A stretch of DNA of 64,000 bases from Thermomicrobiales bacterium (GTDB lineage: Bacteria > Chloroflexota > Chloroflexia > Thermomicrobiales > UBA6265): contig JAMLHN010000002.1 of the NCBI GenBank assembly GCA_023957115.1, forward strand, positions 173,415 through 237,414. Reading direction: 5' to 3'. Position 1 is the stretch's first letter, and each line of letters starts with the position of its first letter. The notes beneath the pieces were generated by a model. That model saw nothing but the letters and a program-made list of their open reading frames with translations. It was not told the DNA's origin and made no database searches. The position numbers and the translations under genes are program-made. Of this stretch, positions 1 to 8,681 are shown piece after piece.

Positions 1-878
1 AACAGGAAATCGTCGGAGCATGCATTCGCGATCCGCCAGCGCTGCGTTTCGCCCGGCTGGATCGAAATGGTCGGCTGATACTGCGCGTTGATCGTATGGA
101 GCCGGGTAGAAACCGACTGTTGATCAAACGGCACCATGTTGCCGTCGCCGTCGAACTGAGAGCCCTGGACGAAGAGGATGCGGTCTTTCAGTCCCGCGAT
201 GCCGTCGATATTGTCGAGTCCACCCTGGATGATGATGGCCCCCGTCAGCCCGGCCGTCGTCTGGTCAGCGGTGTTGCCGTGACAATGCGGGTGGTACCAG
301 TAGATACCGGGAAAGTGGTTGTCCGGAATCTTGTATTCGTAGTCGAATGTCTCGCCTGGACCGATATGGAGGAAGATGTTGTCCGAGTTGTCCTTGGGCG
401 AAACGTGAAATCCGTGCGTGTGCACATTGGTGCAATCATCGAGATCGTTGATGACCTTGTTCTTCCACGTGTCTCCCGGATTGAGCACGATCGTCGGCCC
501 CGGGAAGCTTCCGTTGGGCACCCGGCTCATCACCGGCTGACCGGCGAACATGGTTGGGCTCATCGCCATCGTCATGGTCGTTTCGAGTACTCCGCCGGTA
601 CTGATATGCCGTTGCGGCTCGGCCAGCGGCTGCCCGCTGATCGGCACGAATGGTGGCCCCGCAGCCGCAGGAGACGCGGCGGCCGGCGTGCCACCATGGG
701 CGGCATGCGGATCGGCAACAGGCGAAGCTTCGGGCGTACCATCGGCCGCGGTGACGATACGCTCCGCGGCTACGGCAACGCCCAATCCCGCGACACCGGC
801 GGCGCCAAGTCCAAATGCGGTACGACGAGAAATTCGGCGCGGAATGTCCGCGTCGCGGTGTTCTTCCGATGAGTGCAT
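1..878 (-). CDS. Tat-exported multicopper oxidase, N-terminal part (runs off the window)
   Basis: The minus-strand frame opens at an ATG at 878 behind a GAAAGGG ribosome site and runs off the left edge, so only about 292 N-terminal residues are present. The N-terminus carries a twin-arginine signal (RRISRRTAFGLGAAG), followed by an Ala/Pro/Ser-rich linker. The cupredoxin part then shows the paired copper-ligand motifs NVHTHG and WYHPHCHG, the type 2/type 3 copper signatures of laccase/CueO/bilirubin-oxidase-like enzymes. The family oxidises phenolic or metal substrates outside the membrane and reduces O2 to water; the substrate cannot be told from this fragment. The C-terminal copper motifs (HxxHxH, HCHxxxH) lie outside the window, so an intact enzyme cannot be confirmed. 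Confidence 0.85.
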   Translation of the reverse strand, partial: MHSSEEHRDADIPRRISRRTAFGLGAAGVAGLGVAVAAERIVTAADGTPEASPVADPHAAHGGTPAAASPAAAGPPFVPISGQPLAEPQRHISTGGVLETTMTMAMSPTMFAGQPVMSRVPNGSFPGPTIVLNPGDTWKNKVINDLDDCTNVHTHGFHVSPKDNSDNIFLHIGPGETFDYEYKIPDNHFPGIYWYHPHCHGNTADQTTAGLTGAIIIQGGLDNIDGIAGLKDRILFVQGSQFDGDGNMVPFDQQSVSTRLHTINAQYQPTISIQPGETQRWRIANACSDDFL

Positions 879-1054
879 CAGATCCCTTTCAGACCCAGGC
901 GATGACGGATCCGTTCCAGGCAACGCTGCCCAAAGATTGGAGTTGGTTACCCTATCATCCTAGCAAACTGGATCGTCGTTCGCTTGCCCCCTCGGCCCGC
1001 AATGTCCGCTCTTGCGCGATCGCCCAATCGTGACCTCAGGAAGGCCACTCACAC

Positions 1055-2320
1055 ATGACCGAAATGCCATCGACCCTCTCGATCGACGCTGCACGGGCGT
1101 TGCTGCTCCACGCACAGGGCATCGAGCCTGGTCCTTCCCGTTTGGCAACCCGGCAGTCCGTTCTGGCTTCGATTCGACGAATGGGGCAGCTGCAGATCGA
1201 CACCATCTCGGTGGTCAATCGCAGTCCGTACCTGGTGCTGTTCAGCCGGAGTGGACCGTTCGAGACCGTCTGGCTCGAAGAGCTGCTTGCTCGCGGGAAG
1301 ATCTTCGAAGCCTGGTCGCACGAAGCGTCGTTTTTACCAATCGAGGACTATCCGACGGCCGCGGCCCGGTTTGCCGAGTCGAAACCCTGGCGCAATCGGT
1401 ATCGGGCATTTCTGGAGACCCATCGCGAACGTGCCGATGAGCTGATCGAGCTGATCCGCACGAACGGACCGGTTCGCTCGGCCGACTTCGAACGTGAGCA
1501 ACCGAAGAGCACGGGCTGGTGGAGCGAGCGCAAGCACGAAAAGCTGGTGCTGGAAAGCCTCTTCGCCGGCGGCACGGTCATGATCGTCGCCCGCGAGAAC
1601 TTTCAGCGAGTTTACGGGCTGCGTGAAATGGTGCTCCCGGCTTGGGAAGACCATCATGCCGACACACTCGACGACGCCGACGATGCCATGGTCGCGAAGT
1701 CGATCGAGGCGCTGGGCGTGGCGACCAATCGCTGGATTGCCGACTACTACCGGATGCCGGTCGCCCGCGCCACGGCGGCGTTGAAGCGACAACTCGAACG
1801 GGGAACAGTGGTCGAAACGCAAATCGAGGAGCTCGGGCGCGCATTCGTCCATGCCTCGAACGTTGCGCTTGCGCGCAAGGCGAATCGGGGCCGGCTGACC
1901 CCGCAACGGACCGTGCTCCTCTCGCCATTCGATCCGGTCGTCTGGCACCGTCTCCGCGCCTCCGAGCTCTTCGGATTCGACTATCTGATCGAGTGCTACA
2001 CGCCGGCGGAGAAACGCGTCTACGGCTATTTCACGCTGCCAATCCTGCACCGGGGTCAGCTCGTCGGCCGGCTCGACCCCAAAGCCCATCGCGCGAATGG
2101 GATCTTCGAGGTCCGGAATCTGCATCTGGAACCATGGTTCGAGCCGGACAGCCGCTTCATCGACGAGCTGGCAGAGACGCTCGCCGGGTTCGCGATGTGG
2201 CATGGAACCCCGGAGGTTCGGATCACACGCACCACCCCGGCGGACATTCAGGAATCGCTCCAGCCCCACGTGCAGCGATGCTCGAACGAAGGCGGTGCGC
2301 ACGTGTCGTCGCCGGTGTAG
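1055..2320 (+). CDS. AlkX/YcaQ-type winged-helix DNA glycosylase
   Basis: A 421-residue protein of the HTH_42 (formerly DUF1006) family, which includes E. coli YcaQ/AlkX and Streptomyces AlkZ. These monofunctional glycosylases unhook interstrand crosslinks and remove bulky N7-alkylguanines. Near residue 47 it has QLQIDTISV, matching the Q-phi-D catalytic motif of the AlkX branch (AlkZ has Q-phi-Q). Other family landmarks are WSHEASFLP and LLSPFDPVVWHR. The start is the ATG behind AGGAAGG; an in-frame ATG three codons later is possible. It stands alone between the divergent oxidase gene and a repeat patch. The family assignment is firm; the crosslink substrate is inferred from characterised members. 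Confidence 0.85.
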   Translation: MTEMPSTLSIDAARALLLHAQGIEPGPSRLATRQSVLASIRRMGQLQIDTISVVNRSPYLVLFSRSGPFETVWLEELLARGKIFEAWSHEASFLPIEDYPTAAARFAESKPWRNRYRAFLETHRERADELIELIRTNGPVRSADFEREQPKSTGWWSERKHEKLVLESLFAGGTVMIVARENFQRVYGLREMVLPAWEDHHADTLDDADDAMVAKSIEALGVATNRWIADYYRMPVARATAALKRQLERGTVVETQIEELGRAFVHASNVALARKANRGRLTPQRTVLLSPFDPVVWHRLRASELFGFDYLIECYTPAEKRVYGYFTLPILHRGQLVGRLDPKAHRANGIFEVRNLHLEPWFEPDSRFIDELAETLAGFAMWHGTPEVRITRTTPADIQESLQPHVQRCSNEGGAHVSSPV

Positions 2321-2366
2321 TGCACCGCCCCGGCGTCCTCCTGGTGAGCCTTGATTGGGGACTCTT

Positions 2367-2518
2367 GACGTTCAGGATAAATGACGCCATGCCGCCACAT
2401 ACGTACGCACCAAAGGAATATTAGAGTGGCTTGCAGATAAGCTCGGACATCGATCTCTGGACGTTCAGGCAGAACCAAAGCCGTTCTGTCGCGTACGTAC
2501 GCACCACAGGAGTGTTAG
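2367..2518. repeat. Degenerate tandem direct repeat, two units about 93 bp apart
   Basis: Two related units lie at 2367-2424 and 2460-2518. Both begin GACGTTCAGG and both end with a block of the form CGTACGCACCAMAGGARTRTTAG, which contains the palindrome CGTACG. The middles differ. The second unit runs directly into the palindrome at 2519-2538. The 289 bases between alkX and the ABC exporter hold nothing that looks coding. This is probably a non-coding repeat family or a remnant of one. Confidence 0.6.
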
Positions 2519-2577
2519 CCCAGCGTTTCAACGTTGGGAGATCGAGTCCTCGCGCTAGCCCAGGGTTTCAACCCTGG
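2515..2577. repeat. Two short palindromic repeats of the CCCAGxGTT-TC-AACxxTGGG type
   Basis: The first palindrome (2519-2538) has 9-base arms around TC with one G/T wobble. The second (2560-2577) has perfect 8-base arms, CCAGGGTT and AACCCTGG, around TC. The 25 bases from 2515 to 2539 recur exactly at 28407-28431, so this is a dispersed family and not only a local terminator. The copies lie just downstream of the stop of the minus-strand ABC exporter and could also act as its transcription terminator. Confidence 0.7.
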
Positions 2578-2609
2578 AAACCCTTCCGCAAGTCGCTGAA
2601 AGCTCCGCA

Positions 2610-4556
2610 CTACGCCGAGGCTTGCATCCAGGACGAACTGGGCGCCAGATCGAACTCCGCGGTCGGTAGCGGCTCCAGATAGCTCTCCGCCTGAAGGTTG
2701 AACAGATCCGCATAGCGGCCGTTCAGCGCCATCAGCTCGGCGTGCGTGCCATGCTCGATGAGCCGCGCGTTTTCCAGCACCAGAATCCGATCGGCGCGGC
2801 GCGTGGTCGAGAAGCGGTGCGAGATGAAGATCGCCATTCGCCCTTCCGCCAGCTGCTTGATACGCGCGAAGAGATCGTGCTCCGCTTCGGCATCGAGTGC
2901 GGACGTCGGCTCGTCCAAAATTAGAATCTGCGCATCGCGCATGAATGCCCGGGAAAGCGCGATCCGCTGCCATTCACCGCCGGACAGTTGATGACCGTCT
3001 TCGAACCACTTGCCCAGGATAGTGTCGTACCGGTCCGGAAGTGAGTCGATCAGGCCACTGGCCCCACCCCGCGTCGCGGCCGATTCGATGGCGCCCCGGT
3101 CGAGCAGTTGCTCGACATTGCCAACCCCGATGTTCTCCGAAACCGGCAGCTGGTACATCGCGTAGTCCTGGAACATCATGCCGAACTGCCTGCGAAGCTC
3201 GCTTGGATCGTATTCCCGGATGTCGATGCCATCGACCAGAATCTGGCCCTCGTGCGGATCGTAAAGACGGCCCAGCAGTTTCACGATCGTCGATTTCCCA
3301 GCGCCATTCTTACCGACCAACGCAACCGTCTCGCCCAATCCGATCGTGAAAGAGACATTGTCCAGTGCCGGCTCGGATCGACCCGGATAGGCGAAGGAGA
3401 CATTTCGGAACTCGATGCCGTGCGTGAACGGAACCCTGATCGGAACCGGGTGCTCGGGCGCTGCGATCTGCGGTTCGCGATCGAGCAAGTCGTAGAGCGT
3501 GGAGAGATAGAGCCCATGTTCGTAGATACCCTGGAACCCACTCAGGATGCCCTGAAACGCGTTCTGCACCTGTTGCGCGGCCTGGGTGAACACCGTCAGC
3601 TGACCCAGGGAGATCACCCCCTTGACCGCCTGAACCGCAACATAGAGGAAGGTGGCCGAGCTGGCCACGATCGTCAGCGCTCCCCAGCCGAAACCAGCCA
3701 GGTAGCGACGAATAAGGAGCGAGCGAGTCTCCTGATAATAGCCTTGTGCGATCCCATCGTAGCGATCGATGAAATGATCGCCGAGCGTGTAGAGCTTGAT
3801 TTCCTTATTGAAGGAATCGGTCGTCAGCACATTGGTCAGGTAGGACATCATGCGGCGTGTTGGCGAGAGACGACGCATCTGTTGGAATCCCCACCAGCTA
3901 TACCGCGATCCCGAGACGAACGCGGGCACCGGGGAGAGCAGGGCAGCAACCGCGATCCAGGGGGACAATCCGATCAACAAGCCAACCATCGTTGCAAAGG
4001 TGATGATCGAGCGTGCCAGCCCGAACACCTGGGAAACCATCTGCACGGGACGGCTGGCAGACTCACGTTGCGCCTGCTGAAGCTGATCGTAGTAGGCGGC
4101 GTTCTCGAAATCGGCCAGATCGAGCGTATTGGCATGACGCATGATCAGCTGCTGGACATGAATCGTCAGCTTTTCCTGCAGGAGCTGCTGATCGATGTTG
4201 CTCAGCGTCTGGAAGAGCGATCCACTCAGAAAGAGCAGGAGCTGCGCGATCGCCAGGAGAACGATGGGGCGAATGTAGGGATCGGCTGTCCCGGCGCGAA
4301 TACCGTCCGCAACTTCGTCGATGAGCGCTCCGGCCAGCCAAACTTGCAATGCCGGGATCACCGCCAGCAGGAGCGTCAAGACGGCAAGTGCAATGGTTTG
4401 CCATTTGCTCGTCTGCCAGACGAGCCGGAAGACCCGAATCGTCGAGGTCCAGGTTTGTGAGGCTCCCTGCTGCAGCGACTCCCAGCGGGGCGTGCGTCGT
4501 GCCGATTCTGGCGGGTCGTTCGGGGATTTTCGTGGGGTCGAGTTTCGTGGCCGCAT
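2610..4556 (-). CDS. ABC exporter, fused membrane and ATPase domains
   Basis: A 648-residue half-transporter of the MsbA/multidrug type, with an N-terminal six-helix membrane domain (about residues 50-350) and a C-terminal nucleotide-binding domain. ATPase motifs are complete: Walker A GKNGAGKST, signature LSGGEWQR, Walker B ILILDEPTSALD and the H-loop ISHR. I start at the ATG at 4556 because AGGTGG sits 8 bases upstream; the frame stays open further upstream to 4754 but that part is Arg-rich and looks non-coding. It would act as a dimer in the cytoplasmic membrane exporting lipid, peptide or drug; the substrate is unknown. It is not in an operon and is transcribed away from the amidohydrolase at 4851. 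Confidence 0.85.
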   Translation of the reverse strand: MRPRNSTPRKSPNDPPESARRTPRWESLQQGASQTWTSTIRVFRLVWQTSKWQTIALAVLTLLLAVIPALQVWLAGALIDEVADGIRAGTADPYIRPIVLLAIAQLLLFLSGSLFQTLSNIDQQLLQEKLTIHVQQLIMRHANTLDLADFENAAYYDQLQQAQRESASRPVQMVSQVFGLARSIITFATMVGLLIGLSPWIAVAALLSPVPAFVSGSRYSWWGFQQMRRLSPTRRMMSYLTNVLTTDSFNKEIKLYTLGDHFIDRYDGIAQGYYQETRSLLIRRYLAGFGWGALTIVASSATFLYVAVQAVKGVISLGQLTVFTQAAQQVQNAFQGILSGFQGIYEHGLYLSTLYDLLDREPQIAAPEHPVPIRVPFTHGIEFRNVSFAYPGRSEPALDNVSFTIGLGETVALVGKNGAGKSTIVKLLGRLYDPHEGQILVDGIDIREYDPSELRRQFGMMFQDYAMYQLPVSENIGVGNVEQLLDRGAIESAATRGGASGLIDSLPDRYDTILGKWFEDGHQLSGGEWQRIALSRAFMRDAQILILDEPTSALDAEAEHDLFARIKQLAEGRMAIFISHRFSTTRRADRILVLENARLIEHGTHAELMALNGRYADLFNLQAESYLEPLPTAEFDLAPSSSWMQASA

Positions 4557-4850
4557 ACCGCGACCACCTGGCCGGGAGCCATGAAGAGCTGTAGGTTCGA
4601 TCAATCTTTTCTCGTGCGCCTCCTCTTGCTTTCCGGTTCGCCACGAACCGGACACACGTTTCAGTCGAAATTCGATACGAGATAAGTCTCGCGTCGAACG
4701 AGCTTGTCGCCAACTCCTCCTTCGGGTAACTGCGAGGCCGAGTAGACTGCCCAATCGAGTAGGGGAATACGGTTTCGATCCGATCTCGGCGGCGTACGGC
4801 TATGGGACGCCAAGGTGCCGGCCGCCGATCAACATGAGGGAGCAGCTACC

Positions 4851-5642
4851 GTGAAAGCCATCGATGCCCACGGTCATTTCGGCCCATACGATCGCGGACT
4901 CGGTACGCGGGTCGATCGTTTCATGTCTGCAAACGCCGCGGACGTCGTCCAGCGTGGCCTGGATTGCGGGATCGAGATTACCGTCGTTTCGGCAATACAC
5001 GGGCTGATCCCATATCGGGGCAATCCCATTCGCGGGAACAACGATGCAGCCGAGGCGGTGAGCACGAATGCCGCGCTCCGCTTCTGGACGATCATCGACC
5101 CACGGGTGCCGGAGACCTACGACCAGTCCGACCGCCTGCTCGATCATCCCGCCTGTTGCGGAATCAAAGTGCATCCGCACGCGCATCAGTTCGAGATTCG
5201 TGAGCACGGTCCGGCCATCTTCGCGTTCGCCGCCGAACGCAATGCCGTCGTGCTCACACACTCTGGGGATATCGGCAGCTACCCGGAAGACTTCGTGCCC
5301 TTTGCCGACCGGTATCCGAATGTGAAGCTGATCCTGGCTCATCTTGGCAATAGCGACGATGGCTCGGTATCGCGTCAGGTGGAGGCAATCGAACGCGCTC
5401 GGAACGGCAATCTCTACGTGGACACATCGTCGGCCCGGTCGATGTTTGCGGGTTTGATCGAATGGGCCGTCGCGCGCATCGGATTCGACCGCATCCTCTT
5501 CGGTACCGATACGCCGCTCTATTGGGCCGGTGCGCAGAAGGGGCGCATCGAAACGGCGGAGATCGGAGAAGATGCCAAACGGGCCATTCTTTCGGAAAAC
5601 GCCGCGTCGCTCCTCGGGCTCGACCGTCAAACGGCGGAGTGA
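4851..5642 (+). CDS. Amidohydrolase-family (TIM-barrel) metal-dependent hydrolase
   Basis: A 263-residue protein of the amidohydrolase-2 type. Metal-ligand motifs of the barrel are visible in order: DAHGHFG near the start (HxH), KVHPHAH, VLTHSG, LILAHLG and FGTDTPLYW with the late aspartate. The GTG at 4851 is chosen because ATGAGGGAG lies just upstream and the family typically begins a few residues before the HxH; a GTG at 4815 is also in frame. Members hydrolyse or decarboxylate small cyclic or carboxylic substrates, and nothing here identifies the substrate. It is followed 117 bases later by a PHP-domain hydrolase on the same strand, so the two may be co-transcribed. Confidence 0.75.
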   Translation: MKAIDAHGHFGPYDRGLGTRVDRFMSANAADVVQRGLDCGIEITVVSAIHGLIPYRGNPIRGNNDAAEAVSTNAALRFWTIIDPRVPETYDQSDRLLDHPACCGIKVHPHAHQFEIREHGPAIFAFAAERNAVVLTHSGDIGSYPEDFVPFADRYPNVKLILAHLGNSDDGSVSRQVEAIERARNGNLYVDTSSARSMFAGLIEWAVARIGFDRILFGTDTPLYWAGAQKGRIETAEIGEDAKRAILSENAASLLGLDRQTAE

Positions 5643-5759
5643 TGGTCGAAACGCGAAGCCAGGACCAGGGGGCGACATAACGTCCATTCTTCTGGTCCAA
5701 AGTGGAGTACGGTTTGCGATACACCAACCCAGAATCGATTCACCGGGGATGCGGTTATT

Positions 5760-6518
5760 TTGGAGATCGAGAAAAAGGGAGCAGTTGTTCCGGTAACCGG
5801 CAACTATGCACCGGGAATGCTGCTGGCAGATACCCATGTTCATACGCGCCGGTCGGACGGATGGTTCACCCCCGAAACGCTGGCCGAATCCGCGTTGGAT
5901 GCCGGACTCAGCGCCGTTGTCGTCACCGATCATGACGATGTGCGCGGTGGGTTCGAGCTGCGCGACTACGTTGCGCAGCGGTCGCTCCCGCTGACCGTCT
6001 ACCCGGGGAGCGAGATCACTGCTCGGTGTGACGGGCACGATGTCCACATCCTTGCGCTGGGCATCGAAGATGATGTCGCTCCCTGGCAGGAACCGGAATG
6101 GACGGTCGAGGAGATCGTTCGGCAGGGCGGCATTCCGGTGCTGGCGCACCCGTATAAGAAGGGAACCGGCTACCTTCGCGCCCGGCGCGAGCTCCGTGTC
6201 GACCTACCGGTCTCGATGGAGATCTACAACGCGTCGATCGCCGATATCGACCGGTTTGATCCACGCGCCCGGCGCCACGGTATCGACCGCAACGTTTCCG
6301 CCACCAACTTCTACGTCGAACACCCGGATCGGATGCTGGGACCAGTCGGTGGAACAGATGCGCATTTCCGTACCGTCGGCCGCGGACTCACCGCCTATGA
6401 GGGCGACTTGCTCGATGCGATTCGCGCCCGCACAACCGCCGTCCTCCATACCGAAGGGTTCGAGCGCGCCCGGCCAACTGACTTCGTCATCTATGCTCTT
6501 CCGGATTGCGCTCGATGA
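5760..6518 (+). CDS. PHP-domain metal-dependent phosphoesterase
   Basis: About 252 residues with all PHP-domain landmarks: DTHVHTRRSDG at the N-terminus (HxH plus the following acid), VVTDHDD, LAHPYKKG and GGTDAHF. Such proteins hydrolyse phosphomonoesters, for example histidinol phosphate or nucleoside bisphosphates, using two or three metal ions. The best-supported opening is TTG at 5760 with GGGG-rich sequence upstream; an internal ATG at 5817, immediately before the first motif, is an alternative. It pairs with the preceding amidohydrolase. A role in a small catabolic or salvage step is inference only. Confidence 0.75.
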   Translation: MEIEKKGAVVPVTGNYAPGMLLADTHVHTRRSDGWFTPETLAESALDAGLSAVVVTDHDDVRGGFELRDYVAQRSLPLTVYPGSEITARCDGHDVHILALGIEDDVAPWQEPEWTVEEIVRQGGIPVLAHPYKKGTGYLRARRELRVDLPVSMEIYNASIADIDRFDPRARRHGIDRNVSATNFYVEHPDRMLGPVGGTDAHFRTVGRGLTAYEGDLLDAIRARTTAVLHTEGFERARPTDFVIYALPDCAR

Positions 6519-6660
6519 AACATCGCCGCGCCGCGAAGTGGGGCATCGAGCAAGATCGTTCCTCTTCATGATCGATCGCGTTGCCGTAGGGGTGTCTCGT
6601 CCATGATCTGAGAAACGCACTCACGAGAGTTGACACGGGACGGTCTGGGAGGGCAGGATT

Positions 6661-6683
6661 ATTCCGACTCATTGAGTCGGAAT
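6661..6683. promoter_or_regulatory. Perfect 23-bp dyad upstream of the DUF3386/heme-uptake genes
   Basis: ATTCCGACTCA and TGAGTCGGAAT flank a single central T, giving 11 matched base pairs with no mismatch. It lies 33 bases before the ATG of the DUF3386 gene. The tail after it is not U-rich, so an operator is likelier than an intrinsic terminator for the PHP gene. Because iron/heme transport genes follow, a metal-responsive repressor site is an inference. It does not match the classical Fur or DtxR consensus I know. Confidence 0.55.
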
Positions 6684-6715
6684 TCGCTTTCTGACGAAAG
6701 GACCGCCACGCCTCC

Positions 6716-7399
6716 ATGGTTACGACTCACGAAAAGGTGAACAACCAGCCAGCCGCGCACGCGTTGCTACGCGCCGCGCATGACAATGGCTACCGATTCC
6801 CCGCCGGCTTTCCGGGTTTCACCTCCACAATCGAGGTCGTCGAATCCACCGCCGAGACGACCCAGAAGATCGCTGGAACAGTCACCGTGTCGGGGCCGCG
6901 CGCAACAACACTGACGACCGAAGCAACCGGCGACCTTGCAACCTGGGCGGAACGCGAGGTTGCCTCGATCGCCAGCCACCGATGGCCAACCCCCTACGAG
7001 GAAGGGGACGGTCGCTGGACCCTGACGACCGAAGATGACCCCGAGAACGCGCTCGGTCAGCTGATCGTGGTGCACGATGATCCGTTCACCTCCCGCTATC
7101 GGGTACGCAATGGCAGCATCACGCAAGTCATCCGGACGATGGGACCAACCTCATTCACGATCAGCATGCAGCAGCACCAACCCGCCGCAGGTGGAACGAC
7201 GCTGCCGGCGGCCTACACCGTTTCGTTCTGGGACGCGTCCGGCCGGCTGACCCGTACTGATAGTTATTCCGACACCTACACCACGGTAGATGGCGCGACG
7301 CTTCCCGCCGGACGGAGGGTTCTGACCGCGACCGACGATGGCTTCGTCGGTCGTGATCTGACGCTGTCCGATATCAAACTTCTGGACACATCAGAGTAG
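6716..7399 (+). CDS. DUF3386 family protein
   Basis: A 227-residue soluble protein with no signal peptide or membrane segment. The opening (LLRAAHDNGYRFPAGFPGF), the central MGPTSFTISM block and the ending LTLSDIKLL match the layout of the DUF3386 family as I know it from cyanobacteria (LFRAAYENRYTW...FPGY at the start, FSYSNIKLL at the end). The biochemical function of the family is not established. ATG at 6716 follows GAAAGGA. The gene sits between two perfect 23-bp dyads and directly ahead of a heme/iron ABC importer, so a role in iron or heme handling is suggested by context only. Confidence 0.7.
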   Translation: MVTTHEKVNNQPAAHALLRAAHDNGYRFPAGFPGFTSTIEVVESTAETTQKIAGTVTVSGPRATTLTTEATGDLATWAEREVASIASHRWPTPYEEGDGRWTLTTEDDPENALGQLIVVHDDPFTSRYRVRNGSITQVIRTMGPTSFTISMQQHQPAAGGTTLPAAYTVSFWDASGRLTRTDSYSDTYTTVDGATLPAGRRVLTATDDGFVGRDLTLSDIKLLDTSE

Positions 7400-7467
7400 G
7401 AGAGGGGGATCGTGGCATTCAAGCGGGTAAGAAGGGAGAAAGGAGCGCGACCGAAAAGAAAATAGAG

Positions 7468-7490
7468 CGGGCTGGCCACTGGCCAGCCCG
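7468..7490 (+). terminator. Hairpin downstream of the DUF3386 gene
   Basis: CGGGCTGGCCA and TGGCCAGCCCG flank a single C, giving 11 perfect base pairs. A short CTTTT stretch follows about 13 bases later. It would end transcription of the DUF3386 gene before hmuT, although the T tract is weak. The arrangement, 11-bp arms with a 1-base centre, copies that of the dyad at 6661-6683 but with unrelated sequence. Confidence 0.5.
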
Positions 7491-7628
7491 GGTCGACAAC
7501 ACCTTTTGACGATCCGCTCGTTGCCGCGAACGGATCGCCCGTCCCGAAAGATCGGGTCAGGGTCGTCGCGTCCTAGTATATCGACTGGAACGAGCGGCCC
7601 GACTCACCTACCTATGGAGTACCCATCC

Positions 7629-8666
7629 ATGAGTCTACGTCGTTCGTTTCTTGTCGCACTCGTCGCACTGCTGCTGACGGGGCTGGCCGGCGCGTCCTTC
7701 GGCACGGTCATGGCGCAAGATGCCACGCCACCCGCATCGGCATCACCCCAGCTACCGGCATCGGTCGTCGATGCCAATGGCGATACCATCGAGATCACCG
7801 ACATCAGCCGCATCATCCCGCTCAATGGGAATGTCGCCGAGACGCTGTTTGCGCTCGGTCTTGGTCCCAACATCGTAGCGGTCGACGTCAGCGCGCTCTA
7901 TCCCGCGGAAGCACTGGCATTGCCGAAGATCGGCTATCAACGCGATCTTTCCGCAGAGGGGATTCTCTCATTCGAGCCGACACTGGTGATCGGTACCGAG
8001 GACGCCGGGCCGCCGGAGGTCATTCAGCAGGTCAAGGACGCTGGGGTGCCGGTTCTCATTCTGCCGGTGCAGACGACTGCCCAGGGAGCCGCGGACGAGA
8101 TCCGCACCATCGGCGCCGCCGTCGGACTGCCGGCTGAGGCCGATGCACTCGCATCCATAGTGGAAGGCCGCTTCGCGGAGGCACAGGAGCTGATCGCCGG
8201 CGTCGAAGCACCACCGCGCGTTGCCTTTCTCTACATCCGTGGCGAAGGCACGCAGCTGATCTCGGGGTCCGATACTGCGGCCGATGCCATCATCACCGCC
8301 GCTGGAGGCGTCAATGTGGGCGCCGAGATCGGGATTCAAGGCTACCAGCCAATTACAGCCGAATCCCTGGTCGAAGCACAGCCGGACGTCATCCTCGTGA
8401 TGCAAGCTGGGCTTGCCTCGGTCGGTGGAGTCGAGGGGCTGCTCGAGATTCCGGGCATCGCCCAGACACGCGCTGGTGAGAACCAGACCGTCGTCGCATT
8501 CGAAGATCTCTATCTGCTCGGCTTTGGCCCGCGCATCGGCGATGCGGTCTACGACCTGACTCTGGCGCTTCATCCCGAGGTCGAAGGTGAACCCCTTCAT
8601 CCTGAATGGCAGGGCACCGACGTCGAGATCCCGGAGGCTTCGCCAGAAGCCTCGCCGGTCGCGTAG
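7629..8666 (+). CDS. hmuT: Heme/iron ABC transporter substrate-binding protein (HmuT-like)
   Basis: About 345 residues. The start is the ATG at 7629 with GGAG ten bases upstream. A Sec signal peptide ends at MAQDA (no lipobox cysteine), then a TPPASASPQ linker, then the two-lobed periplasmic-binding fold of the FecB/HmuT group. The block RIIPLNGNVAETLFALG with GPNIVAVDV is the usual N-lobe signature of hemin-binding proteins. The C-terminus ends in an EASPEASPVA tail, typical of this organism's exported proteins. It would deliver heme or a ferric chelate to the permease encoded next. The permease gene is broken, so transport may be lost or the damage may be a sequencing artefact. Confidence 0.8.
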   Translation: MSLRRSFLVALVALLLTGLAGASFGTVMAQDATPPASASPQLPASVVDANGDTIEITDISRIIPLNGNVAETLFALGLGPNIVAVDVSALYPAEALALPKIGYQRDLSAEGILSFEPTLVIGTEDAGPPEVIQQVKDAGVPVLILPVQTTAQGAADEIRTIGAAVGLPAEADALASIVEGRFAEAQELIAGVEAPPRVAFLYIRGEGTQLISGSDTAADAIITAAGGVNVGAEIGIQGYQPITAESLVEAQPDVILVMQAGLASVGGVEGLLEIPGIAQTRAGENQTVVAFEDLYLLGFGPRIGDAVYDLTLALHPEVEGEPLHPEWQGTDVEIPEASPEASPVA

Positions 8667-8681
8667 CACGTCCGGGCGATC

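Noticed and set aside
3108..4460. Long open frame on the plus strand opposite the ABC exporter (450 codons).
   Set aside because: It is antisense to a protein with complete ABC motifs; the translation has no family resemblance and no ribosome site.
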